From contig CAVKGV010000003.1 in NCBI GenBank assembly GCA_963656065.1, forward strand, positions 141,847 through 205,846: a DNA stretch of 64,000 bases, written 5' to 3'. Below are positions 8,548 through 16,667 of the stretch, one piece after another. The notes beneath the pieces are model-generated. The model saw nothing but the letters and a program-made list of their open reading frames with translations. It was not told where the DNA came from and searched no databases. The position numbers and the translations under genes were made by a program. Position 1 is the first letter of the stretch. The number at the start of each line of letters is the position of its first letter. Source of the stretch: Hallerella sp963656065 (lineage in GTDB: Bacteria; Fibrobacterota; Fibrobacteria; Fibrobacterales; Fibrobacteraceae).

Positions 8548-9181
8548 TGAAAACGACCATTCGAATCGGAGTTGGATTATAATCATTGCAAGGATTGTTC
8601 AACTGCGCACAATCCGAGAGCAAAAAAAGCACATCCATTTCGGCACGCAATTCGATATACTTTCCCGGTCCGGAAATTCCGTCTGCAAATTCAAGCCGTC
8701 CCTTGTCATCGAGAATCACCTTGGTGAAAAAATTCAAGTTGCAGACCTGATCATGCTTTCCCATATCGAAATTTTGGAGCGTCCGAACGAAAGTGTCCCG
8801 GCAACTGTGCATATAGCGCGTCTTATCCGTATAGCGCACCACGTTTCCTTCCGCGGAACATCCGCTTCCGAGCGTATCGTGTTCGCCGCACGTATCCGCG
8901 ATGACGGTGAGCATCGGATTTCCGTCGTTCGACATAATGACGGTTCCGAGTTCAATCATCGTATTCGCCTGGGCCGTAATCGTATTCTGCGCACTGTATC
9001 TTTCCGCGGTATTTCCCGCGTTATAAATTTGCACATCACCGGATTGATTCCCTTCGACATCGATAAGACGCAAGACCTGCCCCTTCTTCAAAGGGAGCAT
9101 TTTCCCTTCGCCTGCATAGACGGTTATATCGGCAACGGCATCTTTTAGATTTCTAGCGCTTTCAAGTAATTTCGTATTCAT
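8540..9181 (-). CDS. DUF1989 protein, second UAAP2-type carboxyguanidine deiminase-like subunit
   Basis: A 213-residue protein clearly paralogous to the next gene upstream (9194-9835). Both share NPMLTV-ADTCG-HDTLGS-CS, a RYMH-CR motif, ADGIS-PGKY and LNNPCN-YNPTP, and both are 213 residues long. The His, Cys and Glu residues in these motifs are the likely metal ligands of the DUF1989 fold. Characterised clusters encode one UAAP1 and one UAAP2 protein forming a heteromeric carboxyguanidine deiminase that yields allophanate. This gene is an extra UAAP2-like copy. The Shine-Dalgarno GAGGCG precedes the ATG. It may form an alternative complex or have another substrate. Confidence 0.8.
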   Translation of the reverse strand: MNTKLLESARNLKDAVADITVYAGEGKMLPLKKGQVLRLIDVEGNQSGDVQIYNAGNTAERYSAQNTITAQANTMIELGTVIMSNDGNPMLTVIADTCGEHDTLGSGCSAEGNVVRYTDKTRYMHSCRDTFVRTLQNFDMGKHDQVCNLNFFTKVILDDKGRLEFADGISGPGKYIELRAEMDVLFLLSDCAQLNNPCNDYNPTPIRMVVFNE

Positions 9182-9193
9182 TTTCGCCTCGCT

Positions 9194-9835
9194 TTAATCC
9201 CAAATCAGCATCCGAACCGGCGTGGGATTGTAGGCATTGCACGGATTATTCAGCTGCGGGCAGTTGCTCACGACCGCGTACACATCCATTTCCGCTTTCA
9301 TTTCCACATACTTTCCCGGACTTGAAATGCCGTCGGCAAAATTCAGGTTTCCCTTTTCATCAAACGGGACATACATGAAAAAATTCAAGTTGTTTACCTG
9401 ATCGCGCTTGTCCAAGTTCGGCATCGCCAGCAAGATTTTCAGGAACGATTCCCGGCAAGCGTGCATGTAACGTTTGTCAAGCGAATAACGGCATGTATTG
9501 CTTTCACACGAGCAGGCGCTTCCTAGCGTATCGTGATCGCCGCACGTATCCGCGACAACGGTGAGCATCGGATTGTCATCGTTTGAATAAAGCTTGGTAC
9601 CGACGCCGACGAGACAGTTCGCTTGGTGTTGCACCGTCTGCTGGACACTGTAACGCTCGGACGGATCCTTCGCACTGATGAAAAGCGTGTCCACGGCCTG
9701 GTTTCCTTCCAAATCCAAGATTCGGAATGTCTGCCCCTTTTTAACCAGATGCAGCCAGCCTTCTCCGGCGGGAACATCTTCCCGGTAAACGGCATCTTCT
9801 TCCTTTAACGAACTTTCTAGATACTTTGTGTACAT
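9194..9835 (-). CDS. DUF1989 protein, UAAP2-type carboxyguanidine deiminase subunit
   Basis: A 213-residue DUF1989 protein with LVKKGQTFRILDLEGNQAVD, ADTCGDHDTLGSAC, KRYMHACRESF, LNFFMYVP and the ending NPTPVRMLIWD, typical of urea-carboxylase-associated protein 2. With the UAAP1-type partner encoded just upstream it would deiminate carboxyguanidine to allophanate and ammonia in the cytosol. The start at 9835 is chosen because GGAGG lies 6-7 bases before it and it follows the previous stop by 13 bp. A longer frame reaching 9937 would overlap the upstream gene heavily and is unlikely. Confidence 0.85.
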   Translation of the reverse strand: MYTKYLESSLKEEDAVYREDVPAGEGWLHLVKKGQTFRILDLEGNQAVDTLFISAKDPSERYSVQQTVQHQANCLVGVGTKLYSNDDNPMLTVVADTCGDHDTLGSACSCESNTCRYSLDKRYMHACRESFLKILLAMPNLDKRDQVNNLNFFMYVPFDEKGNLNFADGISSPGKYVEMKAEMDVYAVVSNCPQLNNPCNAYNPTPVRMLIWD

Positions 9836-9848
9836 ATTATTCCTCCGG

Positions 9849-10565
9849 CTAAAGGTTATAGTCAAAAGTATTGGCAAAGCCACGCATATTTTCCGGGCAC
9901 CACGTAAAGCACGGATCGTCGGCAGTCGAAATTTCACAGGGCAGAAGCTCCACCTTTACCGGCTTTCTCAGATACTCCTTCGACGGATTCAGAGGATGCA
10001 TTCCCGTATCGATGACGACAAGCGTATCCATTTCCGCGCGAAGTTCCACAAAATCTCCCGGCTTTGAATTGTTTTCCACGAAAGTCATCTTTCCATCCGA
10101 AGTGACGACTACCTTTGAAAAGAAATTCACCAGTTCCGTAAAATCGCGCTTTGTCATTCCATACTTGCCGATTTCCACCAGAAGCGAATCGTATCCGTTG
10201 CGATAGAAATCGTTGCGGAAATGCTGGTAGTCGTGAACGCCAAAACGTTCCTTGATAAGATTCGCATGCGTGCAACCGCACAGCGGATCGTGCCACCCGA
10301 CCGTATCCTTGGTAACGCTCAAAAGGATGCGTCCCATGTCACCGTAAAGGCAGCAGTTTTCAGTAATCCGGCATATATGCTGGATTTTAAGCGTGTCGCC
10401 CAGATTAAAACGTTCCGTAAAATTTTTTGCATTGTAGCAGAGAAGCGAGGCGTTCGCACCGCCTTCCAAATCCGTCAGGCGAATTTTCTGGCCTCTTTTT
10501 ACGATGCGCGAGTAATTCCATCCGCCAGCGATGACTTTGGAACTTAAGACTTTTTCGTTTTCCAT
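9849..10565 (-). CDS. DUF1989 protein, UAAP1-type carboxyguanidine deiminase subunit
   Basis: A 238-residue protein with AGGWNYSRIVKRGQKIRLTDLEGGAN at the N-terminus, ERFNLGDTLKIQH, GDMGRILLSVTKDTVGWHDPLCG in the middle and a C-terminal tail ending in PCFTWCPENMRGFANT. These are hallmarks of urea-carboxylase-associated protein 1, the longer DUF1989 partner. It is the first of three consecutive DUF1989 genes and begins 10 bp after the ABC ATPase gene ends. The expected role is the heteromeric carboxyguanidine deiminase. Substrate assignment rests on context, not on residues I can verify. Confidence 0.85.
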   Translation of the reverse strand: MENEKVLSSKVIAGGWNYSRIVKRGQKIRLTDLEGGANASLLCYNAKNFTERFNLGDTLKIQHICRITENCCLYGDMGRILLSVTKDTVGWHDPLCGCTHANLIKERFGVHDYQHFRNDFYRNGYDSLLVEIGKYGMTKRDFTELVNFFSKVVVTSDGKMTFVENNSKPGDFVELRAEMDTLVVIDTGMHPLNPSKEYLRKPVKVELLPCEISTADDPCFTWCPENMRGFANTFDYNL

Positions 10566-10575
10566 AAGATTACCT

Positions 10576-11421
10576 CTATCTGTTTTCAGTCGGCGTCTTT
10601 CTGCCGACCATGTTTACGATGTTAAAAGTTTCATCCGGAGCCTTATTCTCCGACACAGGGTGAATCAAATTTTCCACATGCTTACGCAGCGAAACGAATT
10701 CCGGAAGGAAAAGGCTCTCTTCTGTCCGGGGGCGCGGAACATCAACGGAGACAAGCTCCCGGACCTTTCCAGGATTCGCCTGAAGGGTCAAAATTCTATC
10801 CGACAGAAATACGGCTTCATCCAGATCATGCGTTACAAAAAGGACCGTAATGTCAATATTCTTCCAGACTTCAAGCAGATATCGTTGCATCTGGGAACGC
10901 GTCTGCGCATCGAGCGCTCCAAAAGGTTCATCCATCAAAAGGACTCGCGGCTGTGGGGCGAGAGCACGGGCGATCGCTACACGTTGCTGCATACCGCCAG
11001 AAAGTTGCCGCGGATAGTAATTTGCGTATTTTTCAAGTCCGACAATTTGCAGCCATTGCAATGCCGTCACATCCGCCTCATCATTTCCATAGCCGGAAGC
11101 CTCCAGCCCGAATTTCACATTTTGCCTTACCGAAAGCCAGGGGAAAAGCGTGTATTTTTGAAATACCATTCCGCGTTCCGCACCGGTTCCTACAACCTTT
11201 TTCCCATCAAGGAAAAACGCTCCCGAGGTCGCCTGTTCAAGACCAGCGACAATACGGATCAGTGTTGATTTTCCACATCCCGAAGGTCCGATAATCGAAA
11301 GGAACTCCCGACGATGAACATCAAAGGAAATTCCATCCAAGACGCGGCGGACGCTGCCGTTGCTTTCGCGAAATTCCTTGACGACATTTTTTGCTTCAAG
11401 AATTATTTCAGAGTTTTCCAT
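10576..11421 (-). CDS. NitT/TauT-family ABC transporter ATP-binding protein
   Basis: A 281-residue ATPase with Walker A GPSGCGKST, Q-loop MVFQKYTLFPWL, signature LSGGMQQRVAIARAL, Walker B VLLMDEPFGALD and the switch His in VTHDLDEAVFL. This is the pattern of the nitrate/taurine/aliphatic sulfonate importers. It overlaps the permease gene by 14 nt and precedes the DUF1989 genes by 10 bp, so it should energise import of the nitrogen compound degraded by the downstream enzymes. Guanidine-cluster transporters of this subfamily are known, so guanidine or a substituted guanidine/urea is the likely cargo. Confidence 0.9.
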   Translation of the reverse strand: MENSEIILEAKNVVKEFRESNGSVRRVLDGISFDVHRREFLSIIGPSGCGKSTLIRIVAGLEQATSGAFFLDGKKVVGTGAERGMVFQKYTLFPWLSVRQNVKFGLEASGYGNDEADVTALQWLQIVGLEKYANYYPRQLSGGMQQRVAIARALAPQPRVLLMDEPFGALDAQTRSQMQRYLLEVWKNIDITVLFVTHDLDEAVFLSDRILTLQANPGKVRELVSVDVPRPRTEESLFLPEFVSLRKHVENLIHPVSENKAPDETFNIVNMVGRKTPTENR

Positions 11422-12472
11422 TGTTCTTTTCCTTCAAGGCTTTTTCTTCAGCAGTCAGGCGAAACGCAAACACATAGTTTTTCGGGCCCATCAGTTCCCG
11501 GCGAATACGACCGAGAAACGCCACGCGACCGTCTTCCCACGCAAACAGATCCTTTCCAAATTTTCCAAGAATCATATCGCAACCGAGCCCGATGATTCCT
11601 AAGATCATTATCGCCGCATAAACGTTGTCAAAGTTTCGGTATTTCGCCTGTTGATTAATAAACCAGGTTATACCCGAACTGGTCCCGACAACTTCCGCCA
11701 CAATTAGATAGGTCCAAGCCCATCCCAAAAGGATCCGCATATCCTTATAAAGTTTCGGAGCGATTTCCGGGATAATGACTTTGAAAAGGACACGCAAAGG
11801 AGACGCTCCAAGCGTACGGGCCGCTTCCGTCAAAGCCGGGTCTGCACGCCTTGTCGTCGCACTGATCATGGGAACCTGTTGAAAGAAAGTCCCGATGATA
11901 ATAATTGCGATTTTCGGCGCATCATTAATACCCAACACCGCAACGGCGAGAGCCCCAAAAACAGGAGCGGGAAAATAGCGGAAAAATTCCACAAACGGAG
12001 CCGTCAGCTTTTCAACGAACGGGACGGATCCGCTCAAGATTCCCAACGGAACTCCGACAAGGCTCGACAGGAAAAAGGCAAGGAAAACAATCCGCACCGA
12101 ATGCAAAATGCTCTCGTAGAACCAAACATCCCCATCGCGTTTCGGAGGCGTCCGAAAAGCCGTCACAAGAGCCTTGGCGACTTGATGCGGAGCCGGCAAA
12201 TAAGCGGGATTCACTCGAAAGCCGCTCATTTCCTTTTCACCGGCAGCACGGAGATTTTCGTTTTCCTCGGAAAAATTTCCGAGTTCAATTTCGTCACCCG
12301 GTTCGCAAAACATACTCCCACCGGCATCCGTAATGTGCATTAGCGGATGATAAACAAACGGAACATAGCTCACCGTGCACCAAAGCGCAAGCGGCAACAG
12401 AAAGGAAAGCACCGCAAGGATCATCGTTCCTTTCTTTCCTATTTCCTTTCGAATTCCAATGGGAGATTTCAT
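11408..12472 (-). CDS. NitT/TauT-family ABC transporter permease
   Basis: A 354-residue inner-membrane protein. A first helix (TMILAVLSFLLPLALWCTV) is followed by an extracytoplasmic segment of roughly 80 residues, then a BPD-type permease domain with the EAA loop EAARTLGASPLRVLFKVIIPEIAPKLYKDMR. The long first loop makes it larger than typical SsuC/TauC proteins (about 250-280 residues). It lies between the binding-protein and ATPase genes. The 46-bp gap upstream and the 14-nt overlap downstream support one operon. Confidence 0.88.
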   Translation of the reverse strand: MKSPIGIRKEIGKKGTMILAVLSFLLPLALWCTVSYVPFVYHPLMHITDAGGSMFCEPGDEIELGNFSEENENLRAAGEKEMSGFRVNPAYLPAPHQVAKALVTAFRTPPKRDGDVWFYESILHSVRIVFLAFFLSSLVGVPLGILSGSVPFVEKLTAPFVEFFRYFPAPVFGALAVAVLGINDAPKIAIIIIGTFFQQVPMISATTRRADPALTEAARTLGASPLRVLFKVIIPEIAPKLYKDMRILLGWAWTYLIVAEVVGTSSGITWFINQQAKYRNFDNVYAAIMILGIIGLGCDMILGKFGKDLFAWEDGRVAFLGRIRRELMGPKNYVFAFRLTAEEKALKEKNNGKL

Positions 12473-12518
12473 GTCTTGATTCCGGGTTAAATTACTTTAT
12501 ATGAATTTTTGGTATAAA

Positions 12519-13502
12519 CTATTTCGCTTTCAGAAAATTTTCCGTAAAAGACGAATTGATATAGCGGTTTACATCGACGTGCTTGTCATAGACTTTATTA
12601 CGCACGAAGAAATCATCGACCCGCTTGGAAGACCCATAAATCGAGCCGTAACTTCCATCATCTTTCTTGAAAAACTTGGAAGATTCCGACAGCCGGAGAA
12701 AATGCGTTCCACCGATAAACTTCGCATATTGTGATTCCGGAACACCGACGCGAGCCGCCAGGATTTTGATCATCTCCGCCTTATTCTTCGGATCGTTGAT
12801 GTAAGCCACGACATCATCCCATGCAGCGACGACTTTTGCCCATTCCTCCTTATTCTTCATCAGAGATTCTTGGGAAACGGCAAGAACATCGTAGATGATT
12901 CCCGGCTCGTTTGCGCTTGTGTACAGTTCCTTGGAACCGCTTACTTTTTCCAGAGCGTTTACGGAATGAGGAACCCAGGCGACAACCGCAGAGACTTCCC
13001 CGCTTTCCAACGTTTGCACCGCTTGGTGCGTTGGCATATTCACCAACGTCACATCGGATTCCTTCAGCCCGTTCTTTAGGAGCGCATTGATCAAGAGCGC
13101 ATGGGACAGGCAACCGATTTCGACACCGACCTTTTTCCCTTTCAAATCCTTGACGCTGGAAATTCCGGGAGCGCCGACAATTTTATCGTTTCCGTTGCTG
13201 TAATCGTTGATTAGAATGGTTACATTTCTCGCTCCGGTCGCATTGAGGACCATCGCATCGCCGTTCGCCACACCGACCGCATCGACCTTCTTTGCGGCAA
13301 AAGCATCCATCGATGGTCCATAATCAAACCACTCCAATTTGACATCCACATCGTGCTTTTTAAAAAATCCTTTTTTGTCCGCAATTTCCCAGGCAGTCCA
13401 ACCGGGCCAATCGCTATAAGCGATTTTCAGGACGGGTTTTTCCGCATAGAGAGACGCCGTGACGGCCAAAGCGCCGATAGTTATCAACTTGAACATTTTC
13501 AT
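12519..13502 (-). CDS. NitT/TauT-family ABC transporter substrate-binding protein
   Basis: A 327-residue periplasmic protein with a short signal peptide (MKMFKLITIGALAVTASLYA) followed by KPVLKIAYSDWPGWTAWEIADKKGFFKKHDVDVKLEWFDYG, the start of an SsuA/TauA/THI5-like bilobal binding protein. It is the first gene of the minus-strand operon. The start at 13502 has GAGGT upstream. The frame continues to 13637 but lacks a plausible signal there. Ligand is inferred as guanidine or a related nitrogen compound from the operon. Confidence 0.88.
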   Translation of the reverse strand: MKMFKLITIGALAVTASLYAEKPVLKIAYSDWPGWTAWEIADKKGFFKKHDVDVKLEWFDYGPSMDAFAAKKVDAVGVANGDAMVLNATGARNVTILINDYSNGNDKIVGAPGISSVKDLKGKKVGVEIGCLSHALLINALLKNGLKESDVTLVNMPTHQAVQTLESGEVSAVVAWVPHSVNALEKVSGSKELYTSANEPGIIYDVLAVSQESLMKNKEEWAKVVAAWDDVVAYINDPKNKAEMIKILAARVGVPESQYAKFIGGTHFLRLSESSKFFKKDDGSYGSIYGSSKRVDDFFVRNKVYDKHVDVNRYINSSFTENFLKAK

Positions 13503-13636
13503 AAAGACCTCGCTTGAAAAGATGTTCGACAAAGACAAAGCAAAAACGATACCAACTTTCGGCATTTTGCCGTTTTCTTTCAAATTTCCCCATTTTTTCA
13601 GCTGTTTAATCTTTTTTCCCACGAGACGACCCGACA

Positions 13637-13661
13637 ACTTTCTAAAATTATTTTATAAAGT
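13637..13661. promoter_or_regulatory. probable ROK-regulator operator in the divergent promoter region
   Basis: An imperfect palindrome: arm ACTTTCTAAAA, 3-nt spacer TTA, arm TTTTATAAAGT, one mismatch in 11 pairs. It lies between the divergent transporter operon and the ROK gene. The right arm is identical to that of the perfect palindrome before allophanate hydrolase (14819-14847), so both are likely sites of the same regulator. Confidence 0.7.
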
Positions 13662-13683
13662 GAAGACAAAATTGTATTTCATT

Positions 13684-13696
13684 TTTCTAAGTTTTG
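13684..13696 (+). promoter_or_regulatory. TTCTAnnTTTTG promoter-like element before the ROK gene
   Basis: TTCTAAGTTTTG ends about 5 nt before the ATG at 13701 and no Shine-Dalgarno sequence is visible, the same arrangement as before pheS. Confidence 0.4.
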
Positions 13697-13700
13697 ATAC

Positions 13701-14678
13701 ATGGCAAGCAATTCTACCGAAAAAATAAAGCGCATTTTGCTGCAAAGCGAATCCATCACCAAGCCCGAACTATCCAAAGCCACGGGGCTCACCACGGCAA
13801 CCTGCGGATACATTTTAAACGAAATGCTGAAGAATGATGAAATCGTCGAAGAAGAATTCCGCATGTCAAGCGGGGGACGCCCGGCGAAATCCTACCGATA
13901 CAACGCAACAAAACATCAATTTTTATGCCTATACGCTCTTTTCGAAAGCGGCATTCAAATGATACGCTTTCGCGTCTTCGACGCCCTGGGAAACCTCATC
14001 ACGAAAGGCGAAAGCAAAGAAAAATGCATCAACCAAAACACCATTCTAAAGCGCATCCATCAAATTTTAGAGAGGCACGCCCAAGTAGATATCATCTCGG
14101 TAGGAATCCAAGGCGGCGTCTATCGCGGAACCGTTGAATTTTGCGATTTTCCGGAACTTAACGGGGTCAATCTCGGTTCGGAAATTTTCAACGCTTTTCG
14201 GATTCCCGTACACATCGAGAACGACATGAATTCCATTGCTTTGGGATATTCCCAAAAGCACAGCAACGAGAAGAATCTCTCCATTCTTTTTATGCCAAAG
14301 GGAAATCCTCCTGCCGGCGGATTTTTGGTTGACGGGAAGATCTTGCGAGGAAGCTCCAATCTCGCCGGCGAACTTTCCTACTTTCCCTTTTCATTTAAAA
14401 AACAGACGCAATCCAAAATTTTTAGCGAAATAGAATCCGCCATTCCCCATATTCTGCAAGTCATCCTCGCCACTATCGTCTTTCTAGATCCCGCCGAAAT
14501 CGTCTTAACGGGAGGCCTAGCCGAATCGCTTTCATTTCAAGACCTCGACAAAAAATTGCGCGAGAACCTGCATCGGCAACAACTTCCCCGCCTGATATTC
14601 AAGACAAACCTGCAAGAAGAATACTTTAACGGATTATACAAAATGGCGGCAGAAGTGTTTCTAGGCGGACGGGACTGA
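13701..14678 (+). CDS. ROK-family transcriptional regulator
   Basis: A 325-residue protein. Residues 1-70 hold a winged helix-turn-helix (KPELSKATGLTTATCGYILNEMLK, SSGGRPAKSYRYN). The rest is a sugar-kinase-like ROK domain with NDMNSIALGY, GGFLVDGKILRGSSNLAGE and a late ETNLTGG-like VLTGGLAES. The CxCGxxGC zinc motif common in ROK proteins is not present, as in some regulators. It is divergent from the transporter operon and upstream of allophanate hydrolase, and palindromes at both promoters are probable operators. The effector is unknown. A nitrogen-compound-sensing ROK protein would be unusual because most members bind sugars. Confidence 0.85.
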   Translation: MASNSTEKIKRILLQSESITKPELSKATGLTTATCGYILNEMLKNDEIVEEEFRMSSGGRPAKSYRYNATKHQFLCLYALFESGIQMIRFRVFDALGNLITKGESKEKCINQNTILKRIHQILERHAQVDIISVGIQGGVYRGTVEFCDFPELNGVNLGSEIFNAFRIPVHIENDMNSIALGYSQKHSNEKNLSILFMPKGNPPAGGFLVDGKILRGSSNLAGELSYFPFSFKKQTQSKIFSEIESAIPHILQVILATIVFLDPAEIVLTGGLAESLSFQDLDKKLRENLHRQQLPRLIFKTNLQEEYFNGLYKMAAEVFLGGRD

Positions 14679-14818
14679 TCTTTTAAAACAGGCGGCCGAC
14701 ACGAACATTTTTGTCATTAAAATTTCTTTACAACGACATAGTTGTGCGTATTTTTCCGACAGTTTGCCCGTACATTTTTTTGAAAGGAAAATTTTTCGCC
14801 TGTTTTTGAAATTTAATG
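14679..14818. other. intergenic spacer without recognised riboswitch
   Basis: This spacer between the ROK gene and the operator of allophanate hydrolase contains one short inverted repeat (ACAAC-GACATA-GTTGT near 14731). I searched it for guanidine-I (GGUCCGAGAG-type) and guanidine-II (paired ACGR-loop) signatures and saw none. Confidence 0.4.
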
Positions 14819-14847
14819 CTACTTTATAAAACGATTTTATAAAGTAG
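14819..14847. promoter_or_regulatory. perfect palindromic operator before allophanate hydrolase
   Basis: Arm CTACTTTATAAAA, spacer CGA, then the exact reverse complement of the arm: 13 of 13 pairs match. It ends 8 nt before the ATG at 14856 and abuts the Shine-Dalgarno AGAGG, so a bound repressor would cover the promoter. It shares its core with the site at 13637-13661. Confidence 0.8.
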
Positions 14848-14855
14848 AGGCCAAT

Positions 14856-16601
14856 ATGGATCTTAGAATTTCATCCCTCCTGAACGCCTATCGCAACCAC
14901 AGGCTTACCCCGCAAGAGGTTGTCGCCGAATCTTTGAAGAAAAGCGAAAGCGCCCCGACTTCTATCTGGATTTCCCGAACATCGCCCGAACAGCTGGAAA
15001 AATATTTCAAGAGATTGGATTCCCTCTCTCCGGAAAGTCTTCCGTTATACGGGATCCCGTTCGCCGTGAAGGACAATATCGATTTGGAAGGTTTGCCGAC
15101 AACCGCTGCCTGCCCTGACTTTTCCTATGCGCCAAAACAATCCGCGTCTATCGTCAAACACCTAATCCAACTTGGAGCGATTCCTCTGGGCAAGACAAAC
15201 ATGGACCAGTTCGCAACGGGACTTGTCGGGGTCCGTTCACCATACGGAGCCATTCCAAACAAATTTGCGCCAGAATATATTTCCGGAGGTTCCAGCTCCG
15301 GGTCCGCAGCGGCTCTAGCCTACGGTCTATGCTCCTTTTCCCTTGGAACAGATACGGCCGGTTCCGGGCGAGTTCCTGCCGCATTCAACAACCTAGTCGG
15401 GGTGAAGCCGACACGTGGGATCATCAGCGCAAACGGGGTCGTTCCCGCCTGCAAGAGTCTGGATTGCGTTTCAATCTTTGCCTTGAACAACTCCGACGCC
15501 AGATACCTTTTAAATCTCGCCGCTTTCGAAGATGACGACGACTATTCTCGAATTGCCCCGTGGAACATGCCGAACGAAAAAGCGGCAAGGCTTCCGGAAC
15601 ATTGGACATTCGGCGTTCCGAAAGATTCCGAACTGGAATTTTTCGGAAACGAAAATTTTCGAAAAGCCTTTTACGATGCGGTATCGATTTTTGAAAAAGC
15701 AGGCGGGGAAAAAGTTTCCATTTCATTTTCACCGTTTCTAGAAGCGGCACGGCTTCTCTACGAAGGGCCCTGGGTTTTTGAACGCTACGAGGCTGTCGGA
15801 AAATTCATCGACGAGCATCCGGGTTCCATCCATCCGGTAACACGTTCCATCATCGCGCCAAAGCATATCCCGCATCCAGCCGAAGTTTTCACCGGTTTTC
15901 ATCTGCTGCAAAAAAAGAAGAAAATCGCAGACAGTGAATTTTCCAAGGTCGATGTGTTGCTCACCCCGACAGCCGGGACAATTTACAAGACAAAAGATGT
16001 CATAGAAAATCCGATTCAGCTCAATTCCAACCTTGGCTATTATACAAACTACATGAATCTTCTCGATTATTCCGCCTTGGCGATTCCTGCGGGATTTGCA
16101 AAAAGTTCCGATCCGGATGTCGCCCGGTTTCCATTCGGGATAACCATCGTCGGAAAAGCTTTTGACGACTTCAAGCTTCTCGATGTTGCAGAAAAGGTCG
16201 CTTCATTTTTTGAAGCAAAAATTTCATTTGCCGTATGCGGAGCCCACCTAAAAGGCGAATCGCTTCACGATGAACTTTCATGCGCAGAATTTTTAGAAAG
16301 TGCAAGAACCGCACAAGAATATCGGATGTTCGCCCTCTCCAACGGAAAGGTGCAAAAGCCGGCGCTTGTCGCCGGCGGGAAAAGCAGCTTTTATGTAGAG
16401 CTCTACGCGATGGACGCAGCAGATTTCGGAGAATTTGTCGCCAAGATTCCGGCTCCTCTCGGCATCGGAAAAATCAAGCTTTCCGACGGACGGTTGGTTC
16501 CTGGATTTATCGGAGACACATCCATCCTGGAGAATGCGGAGAAATTTTCCGTCCAGGACATCTCGGAACTTGGGGACTGGAGAAAATTTTCCAGGTCCTA
16601 G
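14856..16601 (+). CDS. atzF: allophanate hydrolase
   Basis: A 581-residue amidase-signature enzyme, cytosolic. The catalytic Lys lies in GIPFAVKDNIDLEG, the cis-Ser and nucleophile Ser in SGGSSSGSAAALAYG and DTAGSGRVPAA. From about residue 480 there is the small C-terminal domain of allophanate hydrolases (ALSNGKVQKPALVAGGKSSFYVELYAM), which separates AtzF from other amidases. It cleaves allophanate to ammonia and CO2 and so completes the path from urea or guanidine through the carboxylase encoded on the other strand. The Shine-Dalgarno AGAGG lies 5 bases before the ATG and directly follows the palindromic operator. Confidence 0.93.
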   Translation: MDLRISSLLNAYRNHRLTPQEVVAESLKKSESAPTSIWISRTSPEQLEKYFKRLDSLSPESLPLYGIPFAVKDNIDLEGLPTTAACPDFSYAPKQSASIVKHLIQLGAIPLGKTNMDQFATGLVGVRSPYGAIPNKFAPEYISGGSSSGSAAALAYGLCSFSLGTDTAGSGRVPAAFNNLVGVKPTRGIISANGVVPACKSLDCVSIFALNNSDARYLLNLAAFEDDDDYSRIAPWNMPNEKAARLPEHWTFGVPKDSELEFFGNENFRKAFYDAVSIFEKAGGEKVSISFSPFLEAARLLYEGPWVFERYEAVGKFIDEHPGSIHPVTRSIIAPKHIPHPAEVFTGFHLLQKKKKIADSEFSKVDVLLTPTAGTIYKTKDVIENPIQLNSNLGYYTNYMNLLDYSALAIPAGFAKSSDPDVARFPFGITIVGKAFDDFKLLDVAEKVASFFEAKISFAVCGAHLKGESLHDELSCAEFLESARTAQEYRMFALSNGKVQKPALVAGGKSSFYVELYAMDAADFGEFVAKIPAPLGIGKIKLSDGRLVPGFIGDTSILENAEKFSVQDISELGDWRKFSRS

Positions 16602-16635
16602 ACATAAACGGTTGCCAGTACGCTAATTTATTTTT

Positions 16636-16644
16636 TACATTTGC
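16636..16644 (+). promoter_or_regulatory. TAnnTTTGC promoter-like element before the YczE-like gene
   Basis: TACATTTGC matches the Bacteroidetes -7 consensus and lies 23 nt before the TTG start at 16668. It suggests that the membrane protein gene can be transcribed apart from atzF. Confidence 0.4.
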
Positions 16645-16667
16645 GCGCGTAAAAATCGAGGCAACGC

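Noticed and set aside
13503..13700. Possible guanidine riboswitch upstream of the transporter operon
   Set aside because: I saw neither the guanidine-I conserved segments nor paired ACGR-loop hairpins on either strand; a covariance-model search would settle it.
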